From Ignavibacterium sp. (GTDB lineage: Bacteria; Bacteroidota; Ignavibacteria; Ignavibacteriales; Ignavibacteriaceae): a stretch of 64,000 nucleotides of DNA. Both the position numbers and the translations under genes were made by a program. The notes beneath the pieces are model-generated. The model saw only the letters and a list, made by a program, of their open reading frames with translations. It made no database searches and was not told the DNA's origin. The stretch lies in assembly GCF_025998815.1 (NCBI RefSeq), contig NZ_AP026678.1, forward strand, positions 2,666,001-2,730,000, read 5' to 3'. The number at the start of each line of letters is the position of its first letter. The stretch's first letter is position 1. Below are positions 49,511-57,684 of the stretch, one piece after another.

Positions 49511-50479
49511 ATGACTACCTCAAAAAAAGATTTCCAATATTCAAATCAACCAGAGCCACATAAAATAAGAACGAGAGCGATTCTAAACGCTCATCCCGAA
49601 GTAAGAAATTTTATAGGAAGAAATCCTTATAGTTTTCTGATTATTTTATTCGTAACAGGGTTACAACTATTTGTTGCCTACTTGTTAAAAGATCAGTCCT
49701 GGTGGCTTGCTCTTATTGTTGCCTTCTTTGTTGGGGCATTTGCAAATCATGCTTGTTATGTTCTTATTCACGAAGCTGCACACAACCTAATTTTCAAAAG
49801 CAGAATTATGAATCACATTGCAGGAATACTGGCTGATATTCCGAATGTTGTACCAAGTGCAATTTCTTTCAGAAGTTATCATCTGAAACATCATTCATAT
49901 CAGGGCGATTATTATCTTGATGCAGACCTTGCAAGCAAATGGGAAGCAAAGCTGATTGGAAATTCTCTGATTGGGAAAGCTTTCTGGGAAATGATGTTCC
50001 CGGTATTTCAGGCATTGCGCACACCCAGATTAAAAGATATTCCATTTATGAATTTCTGGACTATCATAAACTGGATTGTTGTTTTCGGTATTGATGCTTT
50101 GGTAATTATCTTTTTCGGCTGGACATCTTTTCTTTATCTCGTATTTTCTTTTTTCTTTTCAATTGGCTTTCATCCGCTTGGTGCGAGATGGATTCAGGAA
50201 CATTATCTTATTGCGCCACCACAGGAGACTTATAGCTATTACGGTCCGGCTAACATTGTAGCGCTGAATGTCGGATATCATAATGAACATCATGATTTTC
50301 CTTCAATTCCATGGAATAACCTTCCTAAAGTAAAAGCAACTGCTCCGGAGTTTTATGATAATCTGGTGTATCATAAATCGTGGACAAAACTCTGGATAAA
50401 ATTTTTAACCGATCCAAATCTTTCACTCTTTTCCAGAATGGTTAGGGAAGGCAAAGATTTACGAGAAGCGACTCAATAA
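49511..50479 (+). CDS. Membrane fatty-acid desaturase resembling dihydroceramide delta-4 desaturases
   Basis: A 322-residue integral membrane di-iron enzyme. Three His boxes: His87-Glu-Ala-Ala-His91, His124-Leu-Lys-His127-His128, and His257-Asn-Glu-His260-His261. The resemblance to eukaryotic DES1/DEGS runs well past the boxes: the N-terminal Glu-Pro-His-Lys-Ile-Arg-Thr-Arg-Ala-Ile-Leu-Asn-Ala-His-Pro-Glu, the Glu-Thr-Tyr-Ser-Tyr-Tyr-Gly-Pro segment before box three, and Asn-Val-Gly-Tyr-His-Asn-Glu-His-His-Asp-Phe-Pro after it. DES1 introduces the 4,5 double bond of sphingoid bases. Bacteroidota-type bacteria can make sphingolipids, but the true substrate here cannot be fixed from sequence. 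An aldo/keto reductase gene follows 45 bases later. Confidence 0.87.
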   Translation: MTTSKKDFQYSNQPEPHKIRTRAILNAHPEVRNFIGRNPYSFLIILFVTGLQLFVAYLLKDQSWWLALIVAFFVGAFANHACYVLIHEAAHNLIFKSRIMNHIAGILADIPNVVPSAISFRSYHLKHHSYQGDYYLDADLASKWEAKLIGNSLIGKAFWEMMFPVFQALRTPRLKDIPFMNFWTIINWIVVFGIDALVIIFFGWTSFLYLVFSFFFSIGFHPLGARWIQEHYLIAPPQETYSYYGPANIVALNVGYHNEHHDFPSIPWNNLPKVKATAPEFYDNLVYHKSWTKLWIKFLTDPNLSLFSRMVREGKDLREATQ

Positions 50480-50524
50480 CCAAACGGACTTACACGGAGA
50501 GCCACAGAGAATTATTAAGTGCAC

Positions 50525-51394
50525 ATGATTTACAGAGAATTTGGTAAAACAGGTTTAAATGTCTCAGCACTTGGATTTGGTGCCGGCGAGATCGGTGATT
50601 ATAATATACCTGATATACAGGTAGATAAATTATTAAATACAGCACTTGATTTGGGAATAAATCTTATTGATACAGCTCGCGGTTATTACGCAAGCGAAGA
50701 AAGAATAGGAAAATTTATTTCACATCGAAGAAATGATTTTATTCTTTCAACTAAAGTTGGTTATGGAATAGATGGTTATCAGGATTGGACTTATGAAATT
50801 GTTCTTGCCGGAATTGAAGAAGCACTTCGCACGATGAAAACTGATTACATTGATATTGTTCATCTGCATTCCTGTGATATAAACATCCTGAAAAGAGGAG
50901 AAGTTATTGAAGCACTGCAAAGAGCTAAAGAACAGGGAAAGATAAAATTTGCGGCTTACTCGGGAGAGAATGAATCACTTGAATATGCAATTCATTCGAA
51001 TAAGTTTGATAGCATAATGACTTCTGTAAATATTTGTGATCAACACTCACTGAATAATTTAATTCCACTTGCAAAAGAAAAACATCTTGGCGTAATAGCT
51101 AAAAGAGCAATTGCAAATGCACCATGGAGATTTGCAGAAAGACCCGTTGGTAATTATGCGGAAGATTATTGGATAAGATGGAAAGAAATGAATCTTCCTG
51201 ATCAAAAAAACTGGCTTGAGATATTTTTAAGATTCAGTGCTTTTGCTGATGGAGTTCATTCATCTGTTATTGGTACAACTGATATAAACCATCTTAAATC
51301 CAATATAGAAATTATAAACAAAGGACCACTTGAAACTGACTTGGTTAAAAGCATTAAATCTTCATATAAACCATTTTGGTACGGACTCACTTGA
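50525..51394 (+). CDS. Aldo/keto reductase
   Basis: A 289-residue NAD(P)H-dependent oxidoreductase with a TIM-barrel fold. Catalytic tetrad signs: Asp in Leu-Ile-Asp-Thr-Ala-Arg-Gly-Tyr-Tyr near residue 53, with Tyr58; Lys in Ser-Thr-Lys-Val-Gly near 80; His in Val-His-Leu-His near 115. Cofactor end: Val-Ile-Gly-Thr-Thr-Asp-Ile-Asn-His-Leu near 256. The pattern is closest to the D-threo-aldose / L-galactose-dehydrogenase-like subgroup; substrate unknown. ATG 50525 is preferred over GTG 50519. Shortly after the desaturase, so possibly co-expressed, although the 45-base gap contains a repeat-like ACACGGAGAGCCACAGAG. Confidence 0.87.
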   Translation: MIYREFGKTGLNVSALGFGAGEIGDYNIPDIQVDKLLNTALDLGINLIDTARGYYASEERIGKFISHRRNDFILSTKVGYGIDGYQDWTYEIVLAGIEEALRTMKTDYIDIVHLHSCDINILKRGEVIEALQRAKEQGKIKFAAYSGENESLEYAIHSNKFDSIMTSVNICDQHSLNNLIPLAKEKHLGVIAKRAIANAPWRFAERPVGNYAEDYWIRWKEMNLPDQKNWLEIFLRFSAFADGVHSSVIGTTDINHLKSNIEIINKGPLETDLVKSIKSSYKPFWYGLT

Positions 51395-51585
51395 TTTAAC
51401 CTTCATTGGTTGATAATTGCTAACAGTAAAATACCTTCTCAAACTTAGGAAAGCTCTAATAATCTCACTTCCTAAATCTGAAAAATTTAATCTATAATCA
51501 ACCTTTTTAATAATATAATGCTATGGAATGTATGGCACTAAGGTTGGTTTCTTCTTACATCTAATAATAATTCAAGAGTATAGCA

Positions 51586-51831
51586 ATGATTAAAGGAACG
51601 GTTAAAATAGATGCAAAGATTTGCAAAGGATGCGAGCTTTGCATTGTCGCCTGTCCGCAAAATGCACTCGGTCTATCACCAAATTTTAATGAAAAAGGTT
51701 ACAGATATGTGGAACTGATTTACGATGCTTGTACAGGATGTGTGAATTGTGCTTTAGTTTGTCCCGAAGCTGCGATAACAGTTTACAGACAAGCTAAACC
51801 CTCAAAGAAAACTCAGGTTAAATCAGAGTAA
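51586..51831 (+). CDS. korD: 2-oxoacid:ferredoxin oxidoreductase, ferredoxin-like delta subunit
   Basis: An 81-residue protein with two 4Fe-4S motifs: Cys-Lys-Gly-Cys-Glu-Leu-Cys-Ile-Val-Ala-Cys-Pro and Cys-Thr-Gly-Cys-Val-Asn-Cys-Ala-Leu-Val-Cys-Pro. This is the delta subunit that carries electrons from the thiamine site to external ferredoxin. First gene of a compact operon (delta, alpha, beta, gamma), with 12 bases to the next start. The 190 bases upstream, 51,395-51,585, hold no gene and should contain the promoter. Confidence 0.92.
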   Translation: MIKGTVKIDAKICKGCELCIVACPQNALGLSPNFNEKGYRYVELIYDACTGCVNCALVCPEAAITVYRQAKPSKKTQVKSE

Positions 51832-51843
51832 AGGAATTTTTAT

Positions 51844-52944
51844 ATGGAAAAAGAATTGAGAACAGAAGAACCTCGCTTAATGAAAGGTAACGAAGCGCTT
51901 GCTGAAGCAGCGATTCGTGCAAACATAGATGCATATTTTGGTTATCCCATTACTCCGCAATCAGAAGTAATTGAATATCTGATGCGCGAAGTTCCAAACA
52001 GAAAAGATAAAAAGACTGTTGTTCTTCAGGCAGAAAGTGAAGTTGCATCAATAAATATGGTTTATGGTGCTGCTGGTGCTGGTGCAAGAGTTATGACTTC
52101 ATCATCTTCTCCTGGAATCAGCTTGATGCAGGAAGGTATATCATACATTGCCTCAGCACAACTTCCGTGTTTAATTGTAAATGTTGTTCGTGGTGGTCCT
52201 GGATTGGGAACAATCCAACCATCGCAAGGTGATTATTTTCAGGCCACAAAGGGAGGTGGTCATGGAGATTATCACCTTATTGTATTAGCTCCGGCATCTG
52301 TTCAGGAGATGGCGGACTTTGTATTCGATGCATTTCGTCTGGCTGAGAAATACCGCAATCCTGCTATGATACTTGCTGACGGTGCTCTCGGCCAGATGAT
52401 GGAAAAAGTTGTTCTTCCGCCCGATGGTGGATTACCAAAAACTCCAGCTCCCTGGGCAACTACAGGCAAGACTAAAGACAGAAATCATAATATCATTACT
52501 TCGCTTTTCATTCAACCGGAAGAAATGGAAAAGGTTAATCTTCAGCTCCAGAAAAAATATGAAGATATGCAAAGTGAAGTCAGATGGGAAGAGTTTCAAA
52601 CAGACGATGCCGAAGTTCTGCTGGTTGCATTTGGACTCTCTGCAAGAATTTGTCAGAAGGTTGTTGATCTTGCCAGAGAAAAAGGAATTAAAGTTGGATT
52701 GTTAAGACCAATTACTCTTTATCCATTCCCTTATAAACGAATTGCCGAACTTTCTGAAAAAGTTGAATTTATTCTTGATGTTGAAATGAATGCAGGACAA
52801 ATGGTTGAAGATGTTCGCCTTGCTGTTGAAGGAAAAGTTCCGGTTTATTTCAAAGGAAGAATGGGTGGAATGATTTCAACTCCTGAAGAAATACTTCACG
52901 AAGTTGAATCAATTCTTGAAAAACAAAATGTGCTTCACGATTAG
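51844..52944 (+). CDS. korA: 2-oxoacid:ferredoxin oxidoreductase, alpha subunit
   Basis: A 366-residue alpha subunit (pyrimidine-binding and domain II/III parts) of a CoA-dependent 2-oxoacid:ferredoxin oxidoreductase. Visible: Gly-Tyr-Pro-Ile-Thr-Pro-Gln-Ser-Glu near residue 37, Glu-Ser-Glu-Val-Ala-Ser-Ile-Asn-Met-Val-Tyr-Gly-Ala near 65, the Thr-Ser-Ser-Ser-Ser-Pro-Gly-Ile-Ser-Leu-Met-Gln-Glu stretch near 86, and Asn-Val-Val-Arg-Gly-Gly-Pro-Gly-Leu-Gly near 115. Both KorA (2-oxoglutarate) and VorB (branched-chain 2-oxoacids) carry this architecture; the substrate cannot be decided here. 2-oxoglutarate would fit a reductive or bidirectional TCA cycle. Confidence 0.92.
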   Translation: MEKELRTEEPRLMKGNEALAEAAIRANIDAYFGYPITPQSEVIEYLMREVPNRKDKKTVVLQAESEVASINMVYGAAGAGARVMTSSSSPGISLMQEGISYIASAQLPCLIVNVVRGGPGLGTIQPSQGDYFQATKGGGHGDYHLIVLAPASVQEMADFVFDAFRLAEKYRNPAMILADGALGQMMEKVVLPPDGGLPKTPAPWATTGKTKDRNHNIITSLFIQPEEMEKVNLQLQKKYEDMQSEVRWEEFQTDDAEVLLVAFGLSARICQKVVDLAREKGIKVGLLRPITLYPFPYKRIAELSEKVEFILDVEMNAGQMVEDVRLAVEGKVPVYFKGRMGGMISTPEEILHEVESILEKQNVLHD

Positions 52945-52955
52945 GAGAAATTAAA

Positions 52956-53732
52956 ATGAATGAAAAATTATTATTAGAAGACGGGACAGAGCTCGAACAG
53001 GTGTTTTGCAGACCGGATACATTAACTGATGTTCCATATCACTACTGTCCGGGTTGCGGCCACAGCGTTGTTCATAATGTTTTAATGGAAGTAGTTGATG
53101 AACTTGACATTCAGGATAAAACAATTGGTGTTGCACCTGTTGGATGTTCTGTATTTGCCTATCACTATATGAATATTGATATGCAGGAAGCTGCACATGG
53201 ACGAGCAAGTGCGGTAGCTACCGGAATTAAAAGAGTTCTTCCCGATAAATTAGTTTTCTCCTATCAGGGAGATGGCGATCTAGCAGCAATTGGAACTGCT
53301 GAAACAATACACACAGTTAACCGTGGTGAAAATATTCTCATTGTATTCATAAACAATGGAATTTACGGAATGACTGGTGGGCAAATGGCTCCGACAACCT
53401 TGCCCGGAATGGTTACTTCAACCTCACCATATGGAAGAGATGTTCATATGGCTGGTTATCCGTTAAAGATTACTGAATTGATTGCTCAATTGCCTGGCGC
53501 TTATTATGTCACAAGACAATCCGTTCATAATCCAAATGCAGTTAGAAAACTTAAAAAAGCTGTCACCAAAGCTTTTGAATATCAAATGCAGAACAAAGGA
53601 ACATGTTTTATTGAAGTTGTTTCAAACTGCCCTTCCGGCTGGAAGATGACACCAGTTGAAACAATTAAATATCTTGAAGAAGTAATGTTCCCATATTATC
53701 CACTTGGTGATCTTAAAGTTCCAAAAGAATAA
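52956..53732 (+). CDS. korB: 2-oxoacid:ferredoxin oxidoreductase, thiamine-diphosphate beta subunit
   Basis: A 258-residue beta subunit. The thiamine-diphosphate site reads Gly-Asp-Gly-Asp-Leu-Ala-Ala-Ile-Gly near residue 104 and Asn-Asn-Gly-Ile-Tyr-Gly-Met-Thr-Gly-Gly-Gln near 132; iron-sulfur-type Cys are in Tyr-Cys-Pro-Gly-Cys-Gly-His near 31, with a further Cys in Pro-Val-Gly-Cys-Ser. Length normal. Begins 11 bases after korA with an AGGAG site. Confidence 0.93.
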   Translation: MNEKLLLEDGTELEQVFCRPDTLTDVPYHYCPGCGHSVVHNVLMEVVDELDIQDKTIGVAPVGCSVFAYHYMNIDMQEAAHGRASAVATGIKRVLPDKLVFSYQGDGDLAAIGTAETIHTVNRGENILIVFINNGIYGMTGGQMAPTTLPGMVTSTSPYGRDVHMAGYPLKITELIAQLPGAYYVTRQSVHNPNAVRKLKKAVTKAFEYQMQNKGTCFIEVVSNCPSGWKMTPVETIKYLEEVMFPYYPLGDLKVPKE

Positions 53733-53752
53733 TTAAATCAGAGGAAAATGAA

Positions 53753-54310
53753 ATGATTAAAGAACAAGAAATAATTATTGCCGGATTTGGTGGACAAGGT
53801 GTTCTTTCGATGGGAAGATTAATTGCTTATGCCGGTATGATTGAAGGAAAAGAAGTAAGCTGGATGCCTTCATACGGTCCTGAAATGCGTGGTGGTACTG
53901 CTAATTGTATAGTAATCGTTTCCGACTCAAGAATCAGTTCACCAATAATTACAAGATTTGATACAGCAATTCTTCTTAATCAACCATCAGTTGATAAATT
54001 TGAAAAAGCAGTTAAACCTGGTGGCTTGTTGATATATGAACAATCAACTGTAATTCATCCACCAACAAGAACCGATATTGAAATAATACCTATTCCTGCT
54101 ATTGAAGAAGCTGATAAACTTAATGCTAAACAAGTTGCAAATATGATTATGGCTGGAGCGTTTCTTGAGAAGAAACCAATACTGAAAATTGAAACCTTAA
54201 TCGAAGCATTAAAGAAAGCTCTTCCACCCAGAAGGCACAATCTTATTCCTTTGAATGAACAGGCATTGAATCGTGGAAGAGAATTAGTTAAACAAGCTGA
54301 GCTTGCTTGA
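53753..54310 (+). CDS. korC: 2-oxoacid:ferredoxin oxidoreductase, gamma subunit
   Basis: A 185-residue gamma subunit with the hallmark opening Ile-Ile-Ile-Ala-Gly-Phe-Gly-Gly-Gln-Gly-Val-Leu near residues 7-18, then Pro-Ser-Tyr-Gly-Pro-Glu-Met-Arg-Gly-Gly-Thr-Ala-Asn-Cys near 40-53. It completes the four-subunit enzyme, 20 bases after korB. Confidence 0.93.
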   Translation: MIKEQEIIIAGFGGQGVLSMGRLIAYAGMIEGKEVSWMPSYGPEMRGGTANCIVIVSDSRISSPIITRFDTAILLNQPSVDKFEKAVKPGGLLIYEQSTVIHPPTRTDIEIIPIPAIEEADKLNAKQVANMIMAGAFLEKKPILKIETLIEALKKALPPRRHNLIPLNEQALNRGRELVKQAELA

Positions 54311-54352
54311 TAGTTCAGCAATTAAATTCAAAGAAAACAACAGAGGTTAGCT

Positions 54353-54622
54353 ATGGCAGAAAATGATATCAAATGCCAGCACGCTTGTAAAAATACTTGC
54401 GCTACATTGAATGAAGCTTTGCGTCGGGAAACAGCAATGGTTAGATTTTATGAAAGTGTTCTTGATGAATGCAACATTCCCGAAGTAAGTTCATTTATGA
54501 ACGAACTTGTAGATGAAAAACGAAAAGTTATTCTTCGTTTGATTCAGAAGCTGAACGAAATTCATGTTCGCTCTCAAACACTTGATGGAATTGCATCAAG
54601 TTTCAATAATGTTGATGGTTAG
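54353..54622 (+). CDS. Small uncharacterised helical protein following the kor operon
   Basis: An 89-residue protein, probably a short helical bundle. The N-terminus has three Cys/His-rich turns (Lys-Cys-Gln-His-Ala-Cys-Lys-Asn-Thr-Cys), then Glu-Ala-Leu-Arg-Arg-Glu-Thr-Ala-Met-Val-Arg-Phe-Tyr-Glu and Glu-Leu-Val-Asp-Glu-Lys-Arg-Lys-Val-Ile, which recall a half rubrerythrin/ferritin-like bundle, but the full metal ligand set is not visible. It follows korC by 42 bases with AGAGG before its ATG, so it is probably in the same transcript. A helper for the oxygen-sensitive oxidoreductase is conceivable; this is context only. Confidence 0.7.
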   Translation: MAENDIKCQHACKNTCATLNEALRRETAMVRFYESVLDECNIPEVSSFMNELVDEKRKVILRLIQKLNEIHVRSQTLDGIASSFNNVDG

Positions 54623-54695
54623 AGCAAAAAAACTCATTTGCTCGGCCGCGCATTTTTGATTATATTCGCACACGATTTTAGAAGAAATTAAACAT

Positions 54696-54734
54696 CGCGG
54701 GGTTGAGTCCCAATAGGTATTAGCTCTCAAGGGA
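54696..54734 (+). other. Degenerate partial copy of the initiator tRNA 5' half
   Basis: CGCGGGGTTGAGTCCCAATA, then GGTATTAGCTC, repeats the acceptor and D-arm of the tRNA that starts 70 bases downstream (CGCGGGGTGGAG...GGTAGCTC) and then diverges before an anticodon arm. It cannot fold as a complete tRNA. Likely a relic of duplication or of integration beside the tRNA. Confidence 0.5.
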
Positions 54735-54765
54735 TTCACAAAAAACTCAAATAAAAAGTTTATAT

Positions 54766-54838
<73 letters not shown>

Positions 54839-54848
54839 CTAAAAATAA

Positions 54849-54878
54849 AAAAACCCTCACTTTGTGAGGGTTTTTTTG
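54849..54878 (+). terminator. Rho-independent terminator after the initiator tRNA
   Basis: A-run, CCCTCAC / GTGAGGG stem with a TTT loop, then seven T. Strong in the plus direction and, because of the leading A-run, able to work from the other side as well. Confidence 0.93.
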
Positions 54879-54882
54879 TTTT

Positions 54883-55032
54883 AACAAGTCGTTATCATTC
54901 TGGACAAAGAGAGGAACAAACTGGGGCTTAGTTTATACAGAAGAATTTGATAATAAGACAGAAGCATTGAAAAGAGAGAAGTGGTTAAAAACCGGAGTAG
55001 GTAGAGAATACCTAAAAACAATTATAGAATGA
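54883..55032 (+). pseudogene. GIY-YIG endonuclease C-terminal remnant
   Basis: Directly after the terminator the frame ending at TGA 55030-55032 reads Phe-Trp-Thr-Lys-Arg-Gly-Thr-Asn-Trp-Gly-Leu-Val-Tyr, then Glu-Ala-Leu-Lys-Arg-Glu-Lys-Trp-Leu-Lys-Thr-Gly-Val-Gly-Arg-Glu. This is the C-terminal half of small UvrC-type GIY-YIG proteins, which frequently sit behind tRNA genes in Bacteroidota. The N-terminal GIY and YIG strands and any start codon are missing, so the gene was truncated, apparently up to the terminator. Confidence 0.75.
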
Positions 55033-55061
55033 AAGTTGCAGGTTCAATCCGCCGCGGCGGA
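55031..55061 (+). other. tRNA T-arm-like sequence joined to a 14-bp palindrome
   Basis: GAAAGTTGCAGGTTCAA (55031-55047) differs from the T-arm region of the upstream initiator tRNA at only two positions, and TCCGCCGCGGCGGA (55048-55061) is a perfect palindrome of a dispersed type. The first part may be the far end of a tRNA-targeted insertion or another tRNA fragment. Confidence 0.4.
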
Positions 55062-55528
55062 CTTGTCTCTGATTACCACAAAATTGCTAATTGTATTTTT
55101 AGCCTTTTTTTAAGGGTAACAATCTTAGTTTATAAGCAATTTTCTGAGCAATTTTTTCACTATCAAAAGAACATTTAATTGTTTAATAAGATATCCTATA
55201 ATTGAAATGGTCATTACTTTTAAACATATTACAATTTTAGGCACTCCCCAAGCCAGCACAATTGAAGATTAGTCGAGGGCAAAAATAAAATCAACTCATA
55301 ATTACTAATTAGTATAATTGCATTCAATAAAAGAAGTAAGGGATTATTAAAGTAATATTGTTTTTATCTGGTCAACCAAGATCCACTCGCTAATAAGTTG
55401 TCATTTAAGAAACCTCTTTTGACGAAGTTCCGAGGCCACGATGTAAGAAATCAATAAGTTTTTATCATCCAATGATAAGAATTTCTTTTTCTCACCAACT
55501 ATACTTACCAATAAAAAATTATTCTTTT
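55062..55528. other. AT-rich non-coding gap before the accessory genes
   Basis: No gene, RNA or convincing repeat could be supported in these 470 bases. The frame that opens upstream at 55472 only extends the following gene without adding recognisable protein. The region should hold the promoter of the three-gene unit starting at 55529. Confidence 0.5.
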
Positions 55529-55867
55529 ATGAAACTCCCGGATAATCTAAAACCAAAAATTAATAAAAGCCTTTTTACTGATTACTTACTTAACAAAGAT
55601 CACTTTATGGGCAGATTTACGAAAGAGGCTTTTGCAAGGATAAATGTTTCAATTGAAAATGTTGAAACGCTGATTGAATCACTTAATCGTATCCCTCTTG
55701 AGCAGGAATATCTTCACATCGAGGTTCTCTATAAACTTGGATTTATTTACAGGATACAATATGTGACAAGTATAGCTATAAATAATAAAAAATTCTATCT
55801 GAAAACAATCTGGCTTCACAAAGAAAAAACAAAAGACATTGAATTACTTAACTTAATTCTTATTTAA
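55529..55867 (+). CDS. DUF6883-like small protein
   Basis: A 112-residue soluble protein starting Met-Lys-Leu-Pro-Asp-Asn at ATG 55529 (ATG 55472 is possible but adds an unrelated leader). The layout Phe-Thr-Asp-Tyr-Leu-Leu-Asn-Lys-Asp-His-Phe-Met-Gly-Arg-Phe-Thr-Lys-Glu-Ala-Phe near the start, followed by a helix and a C-terminal strand pair with Lys-Phe-Tyr-Leu-Lys-Thr-Ile-Trp, resembles DUF6883, where an Asn-x-x-His-x-x-Gly-x-x-Lys pattern is conserved. DUF6883 genes are often next to DUF4926 genes, as here (gap 4 bases). Their joint role is unknown, perhaps toxin-antitoxin- or immunity-like. The assignment is by eye. Confidence 0.55.
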   Translation: MKLPDNLKPKINKSLFTDYLLNKDHFMGRFTKEAFARINVSIENVETLIESLNRIPLEQEYLHIEVLYKLGFIYRIQYVTSIAINNKKFYLKTIWLHKEKTKDIELLNLILI

Positions 55868-55871
55868 TGCA

Positions 55872-56120
55872 GTGGAACAATTTAATCTTTATGATATTAT
55901 TTACCTAAAGGAGGACATCTCCAATCCACCTTTTCAAAAAGGCACTGTCGGGACAGTAATATATATCTACAAATCTAACAGATTGTTTGAAGTGGATTTT
56001 ATTTCTAAAGAAGGTGAATCTCTAGCCTCAGTTGCCTTAGAGAATAATCAAATACTTAAATTAACGGAAAATAAAATTCCTACAATAAAAGAAGTAACAA
56101 CATTCCGGATTAAGATATGA
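55872..56120 (+). CDS. DUF4926-like small protein
   Basis: An 82-residue protein from GTG 55872. It fits DUF4926: Leu-Tyr-Asp-Ile-Ile-Tyr-Leu-Lys-Glu-Asp-Ile near the start, Lys-Gly-Thr-Val-Gly-Thr-Val-Ile-Tyr-Ile-Tyr in the middle and Phe-Glu-Val-Asp-Phe-Ile after it, an SH3-like small barrel. It is squeezed between the DUF6883-like gene (4-base gap) and the leucine-rich-repeat gene (4-base ATGA overlap), so the three are translated together. Role unknown. An ATG at 55867 is in another frame and is not used. Confidence 0.65.
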   Translation: MEQFNLYDIIYLKEDISNPPFQKGTVGTVIYIYKSNRLFEVDFISKEGESLASVALENNQILKLTENKIPTIKEVTTFRIKI

Positions 56121-57445
56121 GCAAATTTGATGGAGATATAATTTCAGCAGAATTCACTGCTGCATTTGTTTGCGAAAATATTGAAGTTGCTTTACTTACA
56201 AAAATTAAGTGCCCGGGATATTTTAGGTGTCATTGGATAGCTGCTGCTAAGGCTAAATATCATAAGGAATCCGATATCATTTACTCGGTTTTCAGTTGTT
56301 TAGATGAAGATAATAAAGAGACGTATTTCTTGGAGACGTATGAAAACACAATAGTGGACATTGATATAGATCCTAAATGGAAAGATTTTCAAATATTTAT
56401 TAATGAAGTTTTCACCCTTATCAAGAAGAAATATTCGCTTACATCCGAAATCTATACCAAGGTTCAGAATCCGGAAGAATGGAATTTTACTTTTGAAACT
56501 TCAGTTCCGGAAATAATATTAACCAATGAAACAAATGAACGGAACTTAAAAGCCATTCTTATGGATTTCATTGAATTTGATTCAGGTATGTTAAACCTGT
56601 CAAGCCTAAACCTAAAAGAAGTTCCAAATGAAATATTTAAACTTAAAGGAATTAAGACTCTTAATCTTTCAGATAACAACATATCTGAACTTCCAAAAGA
56701 GATAGGTCAACTAAAGGAACTTGAGAACTTAATTCTTGATGAAAATGAAATTGAATATCTTCCCAAAGAAATCGGAAAATTAAAAAACCTAAAGGAACTA
56801 AGTATTAGAGAAAATACTTTGTTTGAACTACCTGCTGAATTATGCAATCTCAGAAAGCTAGAGAAACTTGAGATCAGTGATGTGCTTTTGAATGCTTTGC
56901 CGGAAGATATTGGCAAGCTGAAATCGCTTACACACTTTGAACTGAGTACTAAATTCCTGGAAGAAATACCTGAGTCAATTGGTAACTTAATTAACCTAAA
57001 AGAATTAACGATCAATAACACCTCAATATTGTCATTACCCGAATCAATAGGTAATCTTGAAAATCTCGAGGTGTTTATGTTACAAGGAAACAGAAATCTT
57101 TCCTACTTACCTGAATCAATTGTTAATTTAAAAAATCTCAAAAAAGCTTATTGGTCCGCGAACAGAATAAAAAGTCTTCCCAATCAGTTCGGTAAACTTG
57201 AGAAGCTTGAAATAATCCACCTGAACGATAATTTGCTGGTAGAATTGCCAGCAGAAATAACTTTATTGGAGAATCTACGATACATAAATCTTTCAGGGAA
57301 CAAATTAGAATCTTTACCAGAGGATATTTTTGAAATGAACTCCTTAGAGTTTCTGAATATAGAGAGAAGCGGTCTTGATATAGATCCTTGGCTTCTAAAG
57401 CTTATACAAAGCGACAGAAGAGAAAATATTAGATTTAATTTTTAA
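56117..57445 (+). CDS. Leucine-rich-repeat protein with a novel N-terminal domain
   Basis: A 442-residue intracellular protein without a signal peptide. Residues 1-150 form an unrecognised alpha/beta domain (Ser-Ala-Glu-Phe-Thr-Ala-Ala-Phe-Val; Phe-Leu-Glu-Thr-Tyr-Glu-Asn-Thr). Residues about 155-430 are ten to eleven repeats of 23 residues, Leu-x-x-Leu-x-Leu-x-x-Asn-x-Leu-x-x-Leu-Pro-x-x-Ile-Gly-x-Leu-x-x-Leu, the plant/Ras-suppressor-like type common in Bacteroidota. The end has no membrane anchor or sorting signal. Translational coupling to the DUF6883/DUF4926-like pair suggests a shared job, for instance recognition of a partner protein by the repeat surface. Not recognised as any characterised system. 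Confidence 0.72.
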   Translation: MSKFDGDIISAEFTAAFVCENIEVALLTKIKCPGYFRCHWIAAAKAKYHKESDIIYSVFSCLDEDNKETYFLETYENTIVDIDIDPKWKDFQIFINEVFTLIKKKYSLTSEIYTKVQNPEEWNFTFETSVPEIILTNETNERNLKAILMDFIEFDSGMLNLSSLNLKEVPNEIFKLKGIKTLNLSDNNISELPKEIGQLKELENLILDENEIEYLPKEIGKLKNLKELSIRENTLFELPAELCNLRKLEKLEISDVLLNALPEDIGKLKSLTHFELSTKFLEEIPESIGNLINLKELTINNTSILSLPESIGNLENLEVFMLQGNRNLSYLPESIVNLKNLKKAYWSANRIKSLPNQFGKLEKLEIIHLNDNLLVELPAEITLLENLRYINLSGNKLESLPEDIFEMNSLEFLNIERSGLDIDPWLLKLIQSDRRENIRFNF

Positions 57446-57684
57446 AATTATGACCGCTAATTTCAGTCAAGTGATGCTAATATCAGAATTATAAATAAGA
57501 TAATAAGAAATATTTTCATACATCCTTTGACTAAGGGTCCTAACAAGTAAAATATTATTACGATGATTATTATTTCCATAACTGCTATTAATTTGCTAAG
57601 AGAAATCATACATTTCTTATCATTCAAGGATAATTAGTTTAAAATATTTTTATAAATTGGATTGACATAAATTCTCAAAAATCT

